Positions 1-5,570 of a DNA stretch of 6,662 bases are shown here, piece after piece. A model generated the notes under the pieces. It had not been told where the DNA came from. It saw only the letters and a list, made by a program, of their open reading frames with translations, and searched no databases. The stretch lies in the NCBI GenBank assembly GCA_947625315.1, contig CANQOE010000072.1:1-6662 (forward strand), read 5' to 3'. The position numbers and the translations under genes are program-made. This stretch comes from an uncultured Bacilli bacterium. GTDB lineage: Bacteria; Bacillota_I; Bacilli_A; RF39; UBA660. The stretch's first letter is position 1. Each line of letters begins with the position of its first letter.

Positions 1-686
1 CGATTGCTTTCTTTTTTAATTTGATATAAGAATTGATTAAATAAGACTACACCACCGGAAAAGTCTACCCCAAATAAAGTGGCATCGCCAGGGTCTTTAA
101 TGCTATCAAAAACAAAAGGATACATCGCAGCCAAAGTAATAGATGGAATTGGTGTTCCAATCCGGGATTCAATATCTTGTTTGGGAAATATTGGTAACAT
201 TGATTTAATAACTTTTTCTTGTTCAAATATTAAACTGATACCACGCATTCCTAAAGCATCTAAATAATTTTTAACTTGCATTTTTTTCAAATCTAATTCT
301 TCTTTAGAATCGGCACTAATCATAATATGCATTTGAAAATCGAAAATTCGAGCTTGAGTCGCGGCGAGCATCGAAATAAATTGCTCTAAAGATTCATAAT
401 CTTGTCTAATGCGCTCTTGAATAGTTTTATCGCGTTCAGTTTGATGACGAGCTTTTAAATCGGCAATTTCTTTATTTAACATTTTTTGAAGAGTACTAAA
501 TTCAATGGGAATATGTTTAATCGCCACTTTAACCCCATTAATGGAAGTTATATCTGATAAATAACCTATATAAATACTTTTAGGATAACTAATAATAGTT
601 AGAGTTGTACAATATTTTCCTCCTAAAGTAAATTCCGTTGGTTTAAACTCTATTCCTTTGGGAGCTAATTCACTTTTTAAACTCAT
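1..686 (-). CDS. VirB4/TraE-type conjugation ATPase, N-terminal part (runs off the left edge)
   Basis: The frame is open from an ATG at 686 to base 1, giving 228 residues of a longer protein. VirB4/TrsE/TraE ATPases power assembly and substrate transfer in type IV secretion and sit on the inner face of the membrane. Here only the N-terminal domain is visible: a beta-rich start (about residues 15-60), a charged helical stretch (70-110), a segment reading IFDFQMHIMISADS (114-127), and AAMYPFVFDSIKDP (187-200) followed by FGVDFSGGVVLFNQF (205-219). A YPF...G.D..GG...F pattern normally precedes the Walker A loop, which should lie just outside the window. The start is supported by GGGAGG at 695-700, inside the last codons of the upstream gene, 8 nt before the ATG and only one base after that gene's stop. 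It is the third gene of the prgI operon. The family call rests on pattern and gene order; the catalytic motifs are not seen. Confidence 0.85.
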   Translation of the reverse strand, partial: MSLKSELAPKGIEFKPTEFTLGGKYCTTLTIISYPKSIYIGYLSDITSINGVKVAIKHIPIEFSTLQKMLNKEIADLKARHQTERDKTIQERIRQDYESLEQFISMLAATQARIFDFQMHIMISADSKEELDLKKMQVKNYLDALGMRGISLIFEQEKVIKSMLPIFPKQDIESRIGTPIPSITLAAMYPFVFDSIKDPGDATLFGVDFSGGVVLFNQFLYQIKKESN

Positions 687-687
687 T

Positions 688-1242
688 TTAATAACCTCCC
701 ATCACTGTAGAGAATCCAGTATGGCTTCCCCCATTTAAGAAATTATCTAAAATCATACGCAAATCATCATTACTAGTTTGACCACTGTTTAAACCAGAAT
801 TGGCTAAACCACTTATAAGCGTATGAAGTTTCTTTTGAATTAATTCCATTCTTTTTTCTTTAAATAAAATGAAATATTCGGTATCTACAACATTGTATTC
901 GGCACTCATAAATAAATTAGCTTTATTAATATCTTGCATAATTAATTTTTTACTAACATTAGATTGAGAATTATTATATAAAAGTTGTAAATTAGATAAA
1001 TAAAGACCAATATCAACAGGACGGTCGGCAATGATTAACCAAAATTCAAAATTTAAGGAATTATAGAAATTACGTAAATTACCGACGATAGCATTTTGTA
1101 AGCCTTCTTCGGCAATAAAAATATTACGTGGATATACTTTAACACCAGTTACATATTCCCCAGTATCTAGTTGAATCATGCCATTTAATATTTGTTTTAC
1201 GGTTATCCATTCTTCAGATATACCAAAATCATTTTTCGCCAT
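688..1242 (-). CDS. TrsD/TraD-like conjugation protein (VirB4 N-domain-like)
   Basis: A 184-residue soluble-looking protein with no nucleotide-binding motif and no clear membrane segment. It begins MAKNDFGISEEWITVKQI, followed by a stretch (about 20-45) of the form I-x-L-D-T-G-E-Y-V-x-G-V-K-V-Y-P-R-N-I, similar to the opening beta hairpins of VirB4-type N-terminal domains. Gram-positive transfer operons such as those of pSK41/pGO1 place a protein of about this size (TrsD/TraD) between the PrgI/VirB3-like protein and the VirB4 ATPase, and the order here is the same. The ATG lies inside the end of prgI (14-bp overlap), with AGGA about 10 nt upstream, so the two are probably translationally coupled; the stop is one base from the virB4 start. 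The C-terminal 40 residues are Gly/Ser/Asn-rich and end MGGY. Membership in the transfer machinery is fairly secure from context; the exact biochemical role is not known to me. Confidence 0.62.
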   Translation of the reverse strand: MAKNDFGISEEWITVKQILNGMIQLDTGEYVTGVKVYPRNIFIAEEGLQNAIVGNLRNFYNSLNFEFWLIIADRPVDIGLYLSNLQLLYNNSQSNVSKKLIMQDINKANLFMSAEYNVVDTEYFILFKEKRMELIQKKLHTLISGLANSGLNSGQTSNDDLRMILDNFLNGGSHTGFSTVMGGY

Positions 1243-1537
1243 TTAGATACCATCCTCTCCAAACATATCTTCTTTTATTACTATAAAATGTATATACATT
1301 GACAATAAATTGTAAAACATTATGATAATTAGCTATAGGTAAAACTAAAAAGCCGGTTATTAAAGTTGGAGCTAATATTAATAACATTAAACCAACATTA
1401 ACATCTCGAATAAAAATTAATAAGGCTAAAGTAATAGTAATACCGGTTCCAAATAAAACTAAATCCACAGGTGTAAAAAAACCTAATATTAATTGAGATT
1501 TTTTAGAATTTGCAGGAATTATATATCGATTATTCAC
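1229..1537 (-). CDS. PrgI family (VirB3-like) type IV secretion membrane protein
   Basis: A 102-residue membrane protein read from GTG at 1537. It opens NNRYIIPANSKKSQLILGFF, then has two hydrophobic segments (about residues 20-43 and 48-67), the second followed by LPIANYHNVLQFIVN and a C-terminal YSNKRRYVWRGWY. This is the layout of PrgI-family proteins, which resemble VirB3: an N-terminal R-Y-x-I-P, two membrane helices, and an aromatic-basic tail. They are thought to work with the VirB4 ATPase at the membrane. The reading frame extends upstream to a TTG at 1552, but that TTG overlaps the GGAGGGG ribosome binding site (1544-1550) and lies almost on the predicted transcript start, so the GTG six bases after the ribosome binding site is the better start. 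It is first in an operon with the TrsD-like and VirB4 genes and overlaps the former by 14 bp. It ends in TGA, which argues against TGA being read as Trp. Confidence 0.85.
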   Translation of the reverse strand: MNNRYIIPANSKKSQLILGFFTPVDLVLFGTGITITLALLIFIRDVNVGLMLLILAPTLITGFLVLPIANYHNVLQFIVNVYTFYSNKRRYVWRGWYLNGEK

Positions 1538-1543
1538 TTTATT

Positions 1544-1550
1544 CCCCTCC
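1544..1550 (-). promoter_or_regulatory. Ribosome binding site that fixes the prgI start
   Basis: GGAGGGG followed by six bases (AATAAA) and GTG at 1537. It covers the codons an upstream TTG start would use, so it excludes the longer 107-residue reading. Confidence 0.85.
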
Positions 1551-1561
1551 AACTATATAGA

Positions 1562-1590
1562 ATTATATCATAAATTATTTAAATAAACAA
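1562..1590 (-). promoter_or_regulatory. Promoter of the prgI-trsD-virB4 operon
   Basis: TTGTTT (1585-1590), a 17-bp spacer, then a perfect TATAAT (1562-1567). The predicted transcript start is near 1555, leaving a leader of under 20 nt before the GTG. The -35 box directly adjoins the T-tract of the upstream terminator, so the operon is insulated from the coat-like gene and restarted at once. The spacer and -10 box contain the 18-bp sequence also found in front of the small gene at 5513. Confidence 0.85.
1564..1581 (-). repeat. 18-bp shared promoter element, copy 1
   Basis: Reads TAAATAATTTATGATATA on the minus strand and covers the spacer and the 5' part of the -10 box of the prgI promoter. 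An identical 18-mer lies at 5540-5557 at the same promoter position. Both copies are followed by CTATATA, after three extra bases here (1554-1560) and directly in the other copy. It contains the 11-bp inverted repeat TAAAT-A-ATTTA. Confidence 0.8.
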
Positions 1591-1617
1591 TAAAAAAAGA
1601 AGATTTTTAGTCTTCTT
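1591..1617 (-). terminator. Intrinsic terminator of the CotD-like gene
   Basis: On the minus strand a 7-bp stem AAGAAGA/TCTTCTT (arms 1611-1617 and 1597-1603) with a 7-nt loop is followed by a T-tract (1591-1596). The first arm overlaps the stop codon of the coat-like gene. The stem is GC-poor, but position and T-run are classic. Confidence 0.8.
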
Positions 1618-1951
1618 AACAACATCTTCTTTCGTAAACGTTTTGAACTTCGTTTTCTTCACAACAAGAATAAGTTGGAGTATAAGTATGGCGATAAATA
1701 TGATGATTTATAATGCGAGTATTACATGGCATAATATGGGGTACTTGATGGCATATATAGCGATTAACTACAGTTTCTTGAGGGCATTCATATACAGGAG
1801 GACATACTACTCCTGGAATAGTTTCACTAACCATAGGACGACAACAATCCATATTCATCATATTAGGATCCATAGCAGTCGCAAATTCAGTGTAATTAGC
1901 TTCTCCTATTTTATCAGAGCAACCACAATCGCGATTCTTATTTATTTTCAT
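1616..1951 (-). CDS. CotD-like Cys/His-rich spore coat protein
   Basis: A 111-residue protein with 12 cysteines (9, 11, 36, 37, 50, 56, 67, 76, 96, 97, 110, 111), including CC pairs at 36-37, 96-97 and the very C-terminus. The core, about residues 44-95, runs TIPGVVCPPVYECPQ, then VVNRYICHQVPHIMP, then NTRIINHHIYRHTYTPTYS. The V-P-H-I-x-P ... (N/T)-x-(H/Q)-H-x-Y/F-x-H-x-x-x-P-x-(Y/F)-S pattern matches the conserved block of CotD, an inner spore coat protein of Bacillus (about 75 residues there). It has no signal peptide or membrane segment. I chose ATG 1951 over TTG 1960: AGAAAGGA ends about 10 nt before the ATG but only one base before the TTG. The gene has a probable promoter and its own terminator and sits alone between virD4 and prgI. 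The Cys-rich N-terminal 40 residues are not typical of CotD. A structural coat or crust role is inferred from family likeness only; a metal-binding or secreted Cys-rich protein is the alternative. Confidence 0.75.
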   Translation of the reverse strand: MKINKNRDCGCSDKIGEANYTEFATAMDPNMMNMDCCRPMVSETIPGVVCPPVYECPQETVVNRYICHQVPHIMPCNTRIINHHIYRHTYTPTYSCCEENEVQNVYERRCC

Positions 1952-1974
1952 TATTTTCAATTCCTTTCTAATTT

Positions 1975-2003
1975 ATTGTATTCCAACCCTTAAGCATTGA
2001 CTA
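1975..2003 (-). promoter_or_regulatory. Possible promoter of the CotD-like gene
   Basis: TAGTCA (1998-2003), 17 bp, TACAAT (1975-1980): four and five of six matches to sigma-A boxes. The same -10 region reads AATACAAT, one base from the sigma-E type -10 CATACAAT expected for a mother-cell coat gene, but no matching sigma-E or sigma-K -35 is seen. A small inverted repeat, TAGGT-TAAT-ACCTA (2002-2015), touches the upstream edge. Confidence 0.4.
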
Positions 2004-2026
2004 GGTATTAACCTAAAATAGGCCAG

Positions 2027-2054
2027 AAAAAAAGCTGCAAGAAAATTACAACTT
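2027..2054 (-). terminator. Intrinsic terminator of virD4
   Basis: On the minus strand the 8-bp stem AAGTTGTA/TGCAGCTT (2047-2054 and 2032-2039, two G-T pairs) closes a 7-nt loop and runs into an uninterrupted T7 (the last two bases of the arm plus 2027-2031). It begins within the virD4 stop codon, so virD4 is separated from the coat-like gene. Confidence 0.8.
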
Positions 2055-4230
2055 ATTCACTAAAGAAATCATCATAGAATTCATCATCGGTAATCATATT
2101 ATCATTCACAATAATACTATCCGCATCAACATTAATTTTAGGTTTAGGTGGCTCTTCTAAAACTTCCGCTTTAGCTTCCTCAATTGGTTGATATTCTTCT
2201 AGAGGTTCTTCTTTAGGCTCAACTTTTGGTTCAGAAACAACATTTTTTTCCATTTCTTTTTGGCGAGCTTCTTCTTCATCCAATTCTTTTAGACGGCGAT
2301 CAATATCTTTCATCATTGCATCAATATCATCATCACTTAAACTGCTCATAGGTTTATCAAACATAGGGTTATTAAATGGAGATGGACTATTTAAGGGATT
2401 AGGATTACTAAAGTTAGGGGCAAAAGGATTTATTCCTCCCATTAAAGGATTTTCAAAATTAGGACTAAATTGATTAGGCATATTATCTTTATTTTCCAAA
2501 TTATTCATCATTTGTTTACGTTTTTCTTCAGTTACATATTTTTTGACATCAAATAATTGAATTTTTTGGGTTTCCCGAGTTGGATAAGCAACTTCTTCCC
2601 GAGTAATTCCCCAATCCATTTTAAAATCAGGTTCTAATTTCGTTTTAAATGGATTTTTTCTTAAACGGATAATAATCGCTTCAAATAATTTTAATTTTTG
2701 TAAATCCGAAATAGTTACTAAAGGCGTAGAAGCAGTTTTATCTTTTTCTTTACTTTTTACTTCGCCACACATTTTACTAATTTCTTCTAAGGCGGCAAGT
2801 TCAGTACTGATTAAGTAAACTAAATTACCACAGTTACCTTTAATAATTTCGGCAACTTCTTTACCATAGACATCGTTTAATTGGGCAAAGTTTTGAATGA
2901 TAAAGGTAAAACGAATATCCCGAGAACGAGCCGCACTAACCATAGAATCGACATCTTTTAAAGGTGGCATATTGGGAAACTCATCTAAGATAAAATTAGT
3001 TCGAAATGGTAATTTACCACCATTTTCTTGGGCAACATCTATTAAAGTTTCATAACATTGTTTAATAAAGATAGTCATTAAAGCATGATAAGTCTTTTTT
3101 TCATCATGAATAACCATAAATACTGCCGTTTTTTCTTTACCAATATCTTCCATTTTAAAATCACTATAAGAAAGCATTTCACTTAAAGTTTCTCGTGAAG
3201 AAAATAATCTAATCTTTTGTCTAAAAGTAGATAAGATACCACCTTTTGTTTCACTTGGAGCATTTATCGTATTAGAAGCAAAGATATAAGGTGAAGATTC
3301 TTGGCCTTTTAAATTAAAGTATTCTTTAATATAAGTACTGGTAGCATAACGTTCTTCCCCAATACTACTCATGTAGTTAATACTATTTAAATTAACTTCT
3401 TTTTCTTCAGCATCATAAAATAAACCTAAAGCTAAACCGGAAAAATAATCGGCGGCACTCTTTTCCCAGAAATCCGAATCATTACTCTTTTTAGTTTGGT
3501 CATATAAAATATTTAAAGCCACATCATCTAATAATTCGGTAGATTTATCAACATTCCCTTTTTTAAAATAACGATATGGTAAAGTTAGTGGATTCCAAGC
3601 ATTGCCTAAATTAGGTTCCCGGAAATTTAAAACAATTATTTTATAGCCTCTTTCTTTTAAAGTAGAAGCGGCATATTTATATATTTCGCCTTTAGGGTCA
3701 GTAATAATCATTGATTCCCCTTTTTTAGCTAATAAATTAACCATTGGTTTAACGACTGTTTGGGTTTTACCAGATCCAGTAGAACCAATAACTAAATTAT
3801 GATATTCCCCATTATCGACATATATTTCTTTCCCATTATTAATTAAGGGAATACCAGCAGCATCTAAAGTTTCAGCTTTAGGATTAACTTTTTTAACGCC
3901 GGCATCAGTTTTAATTTCTTTAGCTGTTGCCCATCTGGCATAACCACTTTCTTGTTTTTCGCCAAGTTTTATACCAAAGCCTTTACCTTTATCTTTGCTA
4001 AAAACATAAGATGTAACACTTGTAAAGATAATAATTAAAGCTACAAAAAACATAAATAAAGTTATACCAAGATATTCTTTAGTAAAGGCCCTAAAAGGTA
4101 GTAAACCATAAAATTTTCCTTCATTTATAAATGATGAAAAATTTAAAACGGCAATAGCACATAAATATAATAATAAGACACAATATAAACAAAATATAAA
4201 AAAGTCCTTTGGGGATATTTTAAATTTCAT
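2053..4230 (-). CDS. VirD4/TraG-type conjugative coupling ATPase
   Basis: A 725-residue type IV coupling protein, which delivers the relaxase-DNA or protein substrate to the secretion channel. It has two N-terminal membrane helices (about 9-32 and 53-77), the ARWAT motif (98-102) common in this family, Walker A GSTGSGKT (149-156), DPKGE (178-182), an alpha-helical insert (about 215-400), Walker B FILDEFPN (413-420) and the QNFAQL motif (446-451). The ATPase core ends near 560. The last 150 residues are unusual: an Asn/Pro/Phe-rich stretch (about 585-625), a charged helix LSDDDIDAMMKDIDRRLKEL (631-650), then a Glu/Pro-rich acidic tail ending DDEFYDDFFSE. Such acidic tails often recruit relaxases or accessory proteins, which is an inference here. 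The ATG has a strong GGAGAGGA site four bases upstream. The gene is bounded by its own promoter and terminator and lies directly after uppS, apart from the prgI-virB4 operon. All catalytic motifs are intact. Confidence 0.95.
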   Translation of the reverse strand: MKFKISPKDFFIFCLYCVLLLYLCAIAVLNFSSFINEGKFYGLLPFRAFTKEYLGITLFMFFVALIIIFTSVTSYVFSKDKGKGFGIKLGEKQESGYARWATAKEIKTDAGVKKVNPKAETLDAAGIPLINNGKEIYVDNGEYHNLVIGSTGSGKTQTVVKPMVNLLAKKGESMIITDPKGEIYKYAASTLKERGYKIIVLNFREPNLGNAWNPLTLPYRYFKKGNVDKSTELLDDVALNILYDQTKKSNDSDFWEKSAADYFSGLALGLFYDAEEKEVNLNSINYMSSIGEERYATSTYIKEYFNLKGQESSPYIFASNTINAPSETKGGILSTFRQKIRLFSSRETLSEMLSYSDFKMEDIGKEKTAVFMVIHDEKKTYHALMTIFIKQCYETLIDVAQENGGKLPFRTNFILDEFPNMPPLKDVDSMVSAARSRDIRFTFIIQNFAQLNDVYGKEVAEIIKGNCGNLVYLISTELAALEEISKMCGEVKSKEKDKTASTPLVTISDLQKLKLFEAIIIRLRKNPFKTKLEPDFKMDWGITREEVAYPTRETQKIQLFDVKKYVTEEKRKQMMNNLENKDNMPNQFSPNFENPLMGGINPFAPNFSNPNPLNSPSPFNNPMFDKPMSSLSDDDIDAMMKDIDRRLKELDEEEARQKEMEKNVVSEPKVEPKEEPLEEYQPIEEAKAEVLEEPPKPKINVDADSIIVNDNMITDDEFYDDFFSE

Positions 4231-4253
4231 AGAATCCTCTCCTCTAACAAAAT

Positions 4254-4282
4254 ATTATACTACAAAACATTTAAAAAGTAAA
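4254..4282 (-). promoter_or_regulatory. Promoter of virD4
   Basis: TTTACT (4277-4282), 17-bp spacer, perfect TATAAT (4254-4259), about 24 bp before the virD4 ATG, in the 62-bp gap after uppS. No hairpin with GC content separates uppS from this promoter, so read-through from uppS is also possible. Confidence 0.75.
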
Positions 4283-4292
4283 AGTATTTTTA

Positions 4293-4988
4293 TTATTTAA
4301 CATTACCAAATCTTCGATCACGATTTTCATAGATAAATAAAGCTTTATTAAATTCACTTTTAGAAAAGTCGGGAAATAAAGTATTTGTAAAATAAAACTC
4401 CGTATAACTCATTTGATAAAGCATAAAATTACTAACTCTTAATTCGCCACCGGTTCTTATTAATAAATCAATGGGTGGTAAATCTTGATATAAATATTTA
4501 GAAAATAATTCTTTAGTAACATCATCTTCTTTAATTTTACCATTTACAATATCTTCATGAATTTTTAAAGAAGCATCAACTATTTCTTCTTGACCACCAT
4601 AATTAAAACAAATATTTAAAATACCGGCTGTATTTTGTTTGGTATTATCTTCAATATATTCCATAGCTTCAATTACATCACTTCTTAAATTAATTTTACG
4701 CCCACTGAAAACAACTTTAATTCCCTTCTTATTTAATTTGGCAAATTTAGTTTTAAACATTTTAATAAATAGATCCATTAAATAATTAACTTCTTCAGCA
4801 CTTCTTTTAAAATTATCGGTAGAAAAAGCATAAACACTTAAAACTTCGATTCCCGCATCTATGGCATGCATAGCTAAATGTTCAAGGATTTTACTACCTT
4901 CTAGATGACCCGCACTGCGTTTTAAACCTCGTTTTAGAGCCCATCTACCATTGCCATCCATTATAATTGCTACATGTTTTGGTTTCAT
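4293..4988 (-). CDS. uppS: Undecaprenyl diphosphate synthase (isoprenyl transferase)
   Basis: A 231-residue, full-length cis-prenyltransferase that adds isopentenyl diphosphate units to farnesyl diphosphate, making the C55 lipid carrier for peptidoglycan and other envelope polymers. Conserved regions are all present: HVAIIMDGNGRWA (5-17) with the Mg-binding Asp11, AFSTDNF (54-60) followed by Arg62, NYGGQEEI (129-136), IRTGGELRVSNF (177-188) with Arg178 and Arg184, and the acidic Glu197 in YTEFYFT, then ENRDRRFGN near the end. These correspond to E. coli Asp26, Arg77, Arg194, Arg200 and Glu213. Three normally conserved side chains differ: E to D and W to F in the S-x-E-N-W motif, and R to Q in NYGGR. 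The ribosome binding site is weak (AGAAAG, far upstream). In most Firmicutes uppS is followed by cdsA; here a transfer ATPase follows instead. An extended -10 promoter lies close upstream. Confidence 0.97.
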   Translation of the reverse strand: MKPKHVAIIMDGNGRWALKRGLKRSAGHLEGSKILEHLAMHAIDAGIEVLSVYAFSTDNFKRSAEEVNYLMDLFIKMFKTKFAKLNKKGIKVVFSGRKINLRSDVIEAMEYIEDNTKQNTAGILNICFNYGGQEEIVDASLKIHEDIVNGKIKEDDVTKELFSKYLYQDLPPIDLLIRTGGELRVSNFMLYQMSYTEFYFTNTLFPDFSKSEFNKALFIYENRDRRFGNVK

Positions 4989-5012
4989 ATATTCATCTGC
5001 TTTCTTTTTTAA

Positions 5013-5041
5013 ATTATAACATAATTATTGATTTATTTCTA
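5013..5041 (-). promoter_or_regulatory. Promoter of uppS
   Basis: TAGAAA (5036-5041), 17-bp spacer, perfect TATAAT (5013-5018) with an extended TGT upstream of it. The predicted leader is about 18 nt. Its spacer contains the -35 box of the oppositely directed tRNA promoter. Confidence 0.7.
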
Positions 5042-5056
5042 TAAACTTGCTATAAT
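5028..5056 (+). promoter_or_regulatory. Promoter of the tRNA-Thr gene
   Basis: TTGATT (5028-5033), 17-bp spacer, perfect TATAAT (5051-5056) with an extended TGC. The transcript should begin about 5062, only a few bases before the mature tRNA 5' end. It interlocks with the uppS promoter on the other strand. Confidence 0.85.
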
Positions 5057-5064
5057 TTTAGTAT

Positions 5065-5138
5065 GCTGATTTAGTTTAGTGGTAAAACGGAAGCATGGTA
5101 AGCTTCAGAGGACTGTTCAATTCAGTCATTCAGCACCA
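5065..5138 (+). tRNA. tRNA-Thr, anticodon GGT
   Basis: A 74-nt cloverleaf with encoded CCA. Acceptor arms are GCTGATT and ATTCAGC (one T-T mismatch at the 6-67 pair) with discriminator A. The D arm is GTTT-AGTGGTA-AAAC, the anticodon arm GAAGC-ATGGTAA-GCTTC with T33 and anticodon GGT, the variable loop is 4 nt, and the T arm is GACTG-TTCAATT-CAGTC. The anticodon reads ACC and ACU threonine codons, and ATGGTAA closely resembles the loop of other bacterial tRNA-Thr(GGT) genes. It is the only plus-strand gene seen entirely within the window. The acceptor mismatch is unusual but does not stop the fold. Confidence 0.95.
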
Positions 5139-5143
5139 TTTTG

Positions 5144-5167
5144 CGAAAAAACCTCGAGTTTTTCGAG
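5144..5167 (+). repeat. Hairpin-forming sequence after the tRNA
   Basis: Two mutually exclusive hairpins: CGAAAAA/TTTTTCG (5144-5150 with 5159-5165) or CTCGA/TCGAG (5153-5157 with 5163-5167). No T-run follows, so it is more likely a 3' processing or stability structure than the terminator itself. Confidence 0.45.
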
Positions 5168-5176
5168 ATTAAATAT

Positions 5177-5218
5177 AAAAACTACTCTCAAAATTAAATT
5201 GAAAGTAGTTTTATTTTG
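5177..5218. terminator. Bidirectional terminator between tRNA-Thr and the small minus-strand gene
   Basis: A stem of 9 bp (AAAACTACT/AGTAGTTTT, 5178-5186 with 5204-5212), one C-A mismatch, 4 more bp, and a 7-nt loop. On the plus strand ATTTT follows; on the minus strand the stem ends in a T5 tract. It suits convergent transcription from the tRNA and from the small gene at 5513. Confidence 0.75.
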
Positions 5219-5273
5219 TTAATTTATAAACATACTTGCATATGGACGACCAATATGTGTGAACAGTTTAATA

Positions 5274-5513
5274 TTATCTTTTTTTAGGTTTAGGTATCTC
5301 ATTATATTGTTCTGTAAAATTAGAAGCAATCATTTTAATAGAATCCATATATGGTTGTACTGCCTTCATTTCTTCTGATGATAATATTTCCGTAATTTCA
5401 CGTTTTTTTTCAATTCTATTTTCATCTGGAAAATATCCTTCACAATAAACATAAATTGCTGTTTTAACTATTGCACTTCTTAAAAACTGGTCTTTAACTT
5501 CTTTTTCTGACAT
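5274..5513 (-). CDS. Unrecognised small protein, possibly frameshifted at its 3' end
   Basis: A 79-residue, charged, mostly helical-looking protein with no signal peptide, membrane segment or motif I recognise. The ATG at 5513 is preceded by AAAGGAG at a 9-nt distance and by a promoter, so the gene is likely real. The middle reads YVYCEGYFPDENR (22-34), with one cysteine, then a helix-forming region rich in Glu, Lys and Met. The listed frame ends PKPKKR just after an A7 run (5279-5285). In the frame one base on, the sequence stays open for 19 more codons (KKDNIKLFTHIGRPYASMFIN) and stops at 5219-5221, seven bases before the terminator stem. The intact product may therefore be 97 residues, either by slippage or because this copy carries a one-base change. 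It lies downstream of the radical SAM gene on the same strand, but 134 bp away and with its own promoter. Confidence 0.6.
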   Translation of the reverse strand: MSEKEVKDQFLRSAIVKTAIYVYCEGYFPDENRIEKKREITEILSSEEMKAVQPYMDSIKMIASNFTEQYNEIPKPKKR

Positions 5514-5537
5514 AAATAATCACTCCTTTGTTTATAT

Positions 5538-5566
5538 AGTATATCATAAATTATTTATAATAAAAA
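5538..5566 (-). promoter_or_regulatory. Probable promoter of the small gene
   Basis: TATACT -10 (5538-5543), 17-bp spacer, weak -35 TTTTTA (5561-5566). The spacer and -10 are identical over 18 bp to those of the prgI promoter. The poor -35 suggests need of an activator or low activity. Confidence 0.55.
5540..5557 (-). repeat. 18-bp shared promoter element, copy 2
   Basis: Identical to 1564-1581 (TAAATAATTTATGATATA on the minus strand) and directly followed by CTATATA (5533-5539), a block also present downstream of copy 1. It has the same strand and the same position relative to the -10 box. Confidence 0.8.
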
Positions 5567-5570
5567 GTAT

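Noticed and set aside
79..267. Plus-strand open frame of 62 codons
   Set aside because: It lies fully antisense to the virB4 coding frame, with no ribosome binding site and no recognisable protein pattern.
1643..1993. Plus-strand open frame of 116 codons
   Set aside because: It is antisense to the CotD-like gene, whose Cys/His motif, ribosome binding site and terminator are convincing; the reverse reading has no such support.
4260..4292. AT-only run after uppS as a terminator
   Set aside because: No stem with GC pairs could be drawn; it is better explained as part of the virD4 promoter region.
5235..5262. Imperfect inverted repeat CATATGG/CCAATATG taken as a possible attachment or operator site
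   Set aside because: It is imperfect and lies inside the probable shifted-frame end of the small gene; no partner copy was seen.
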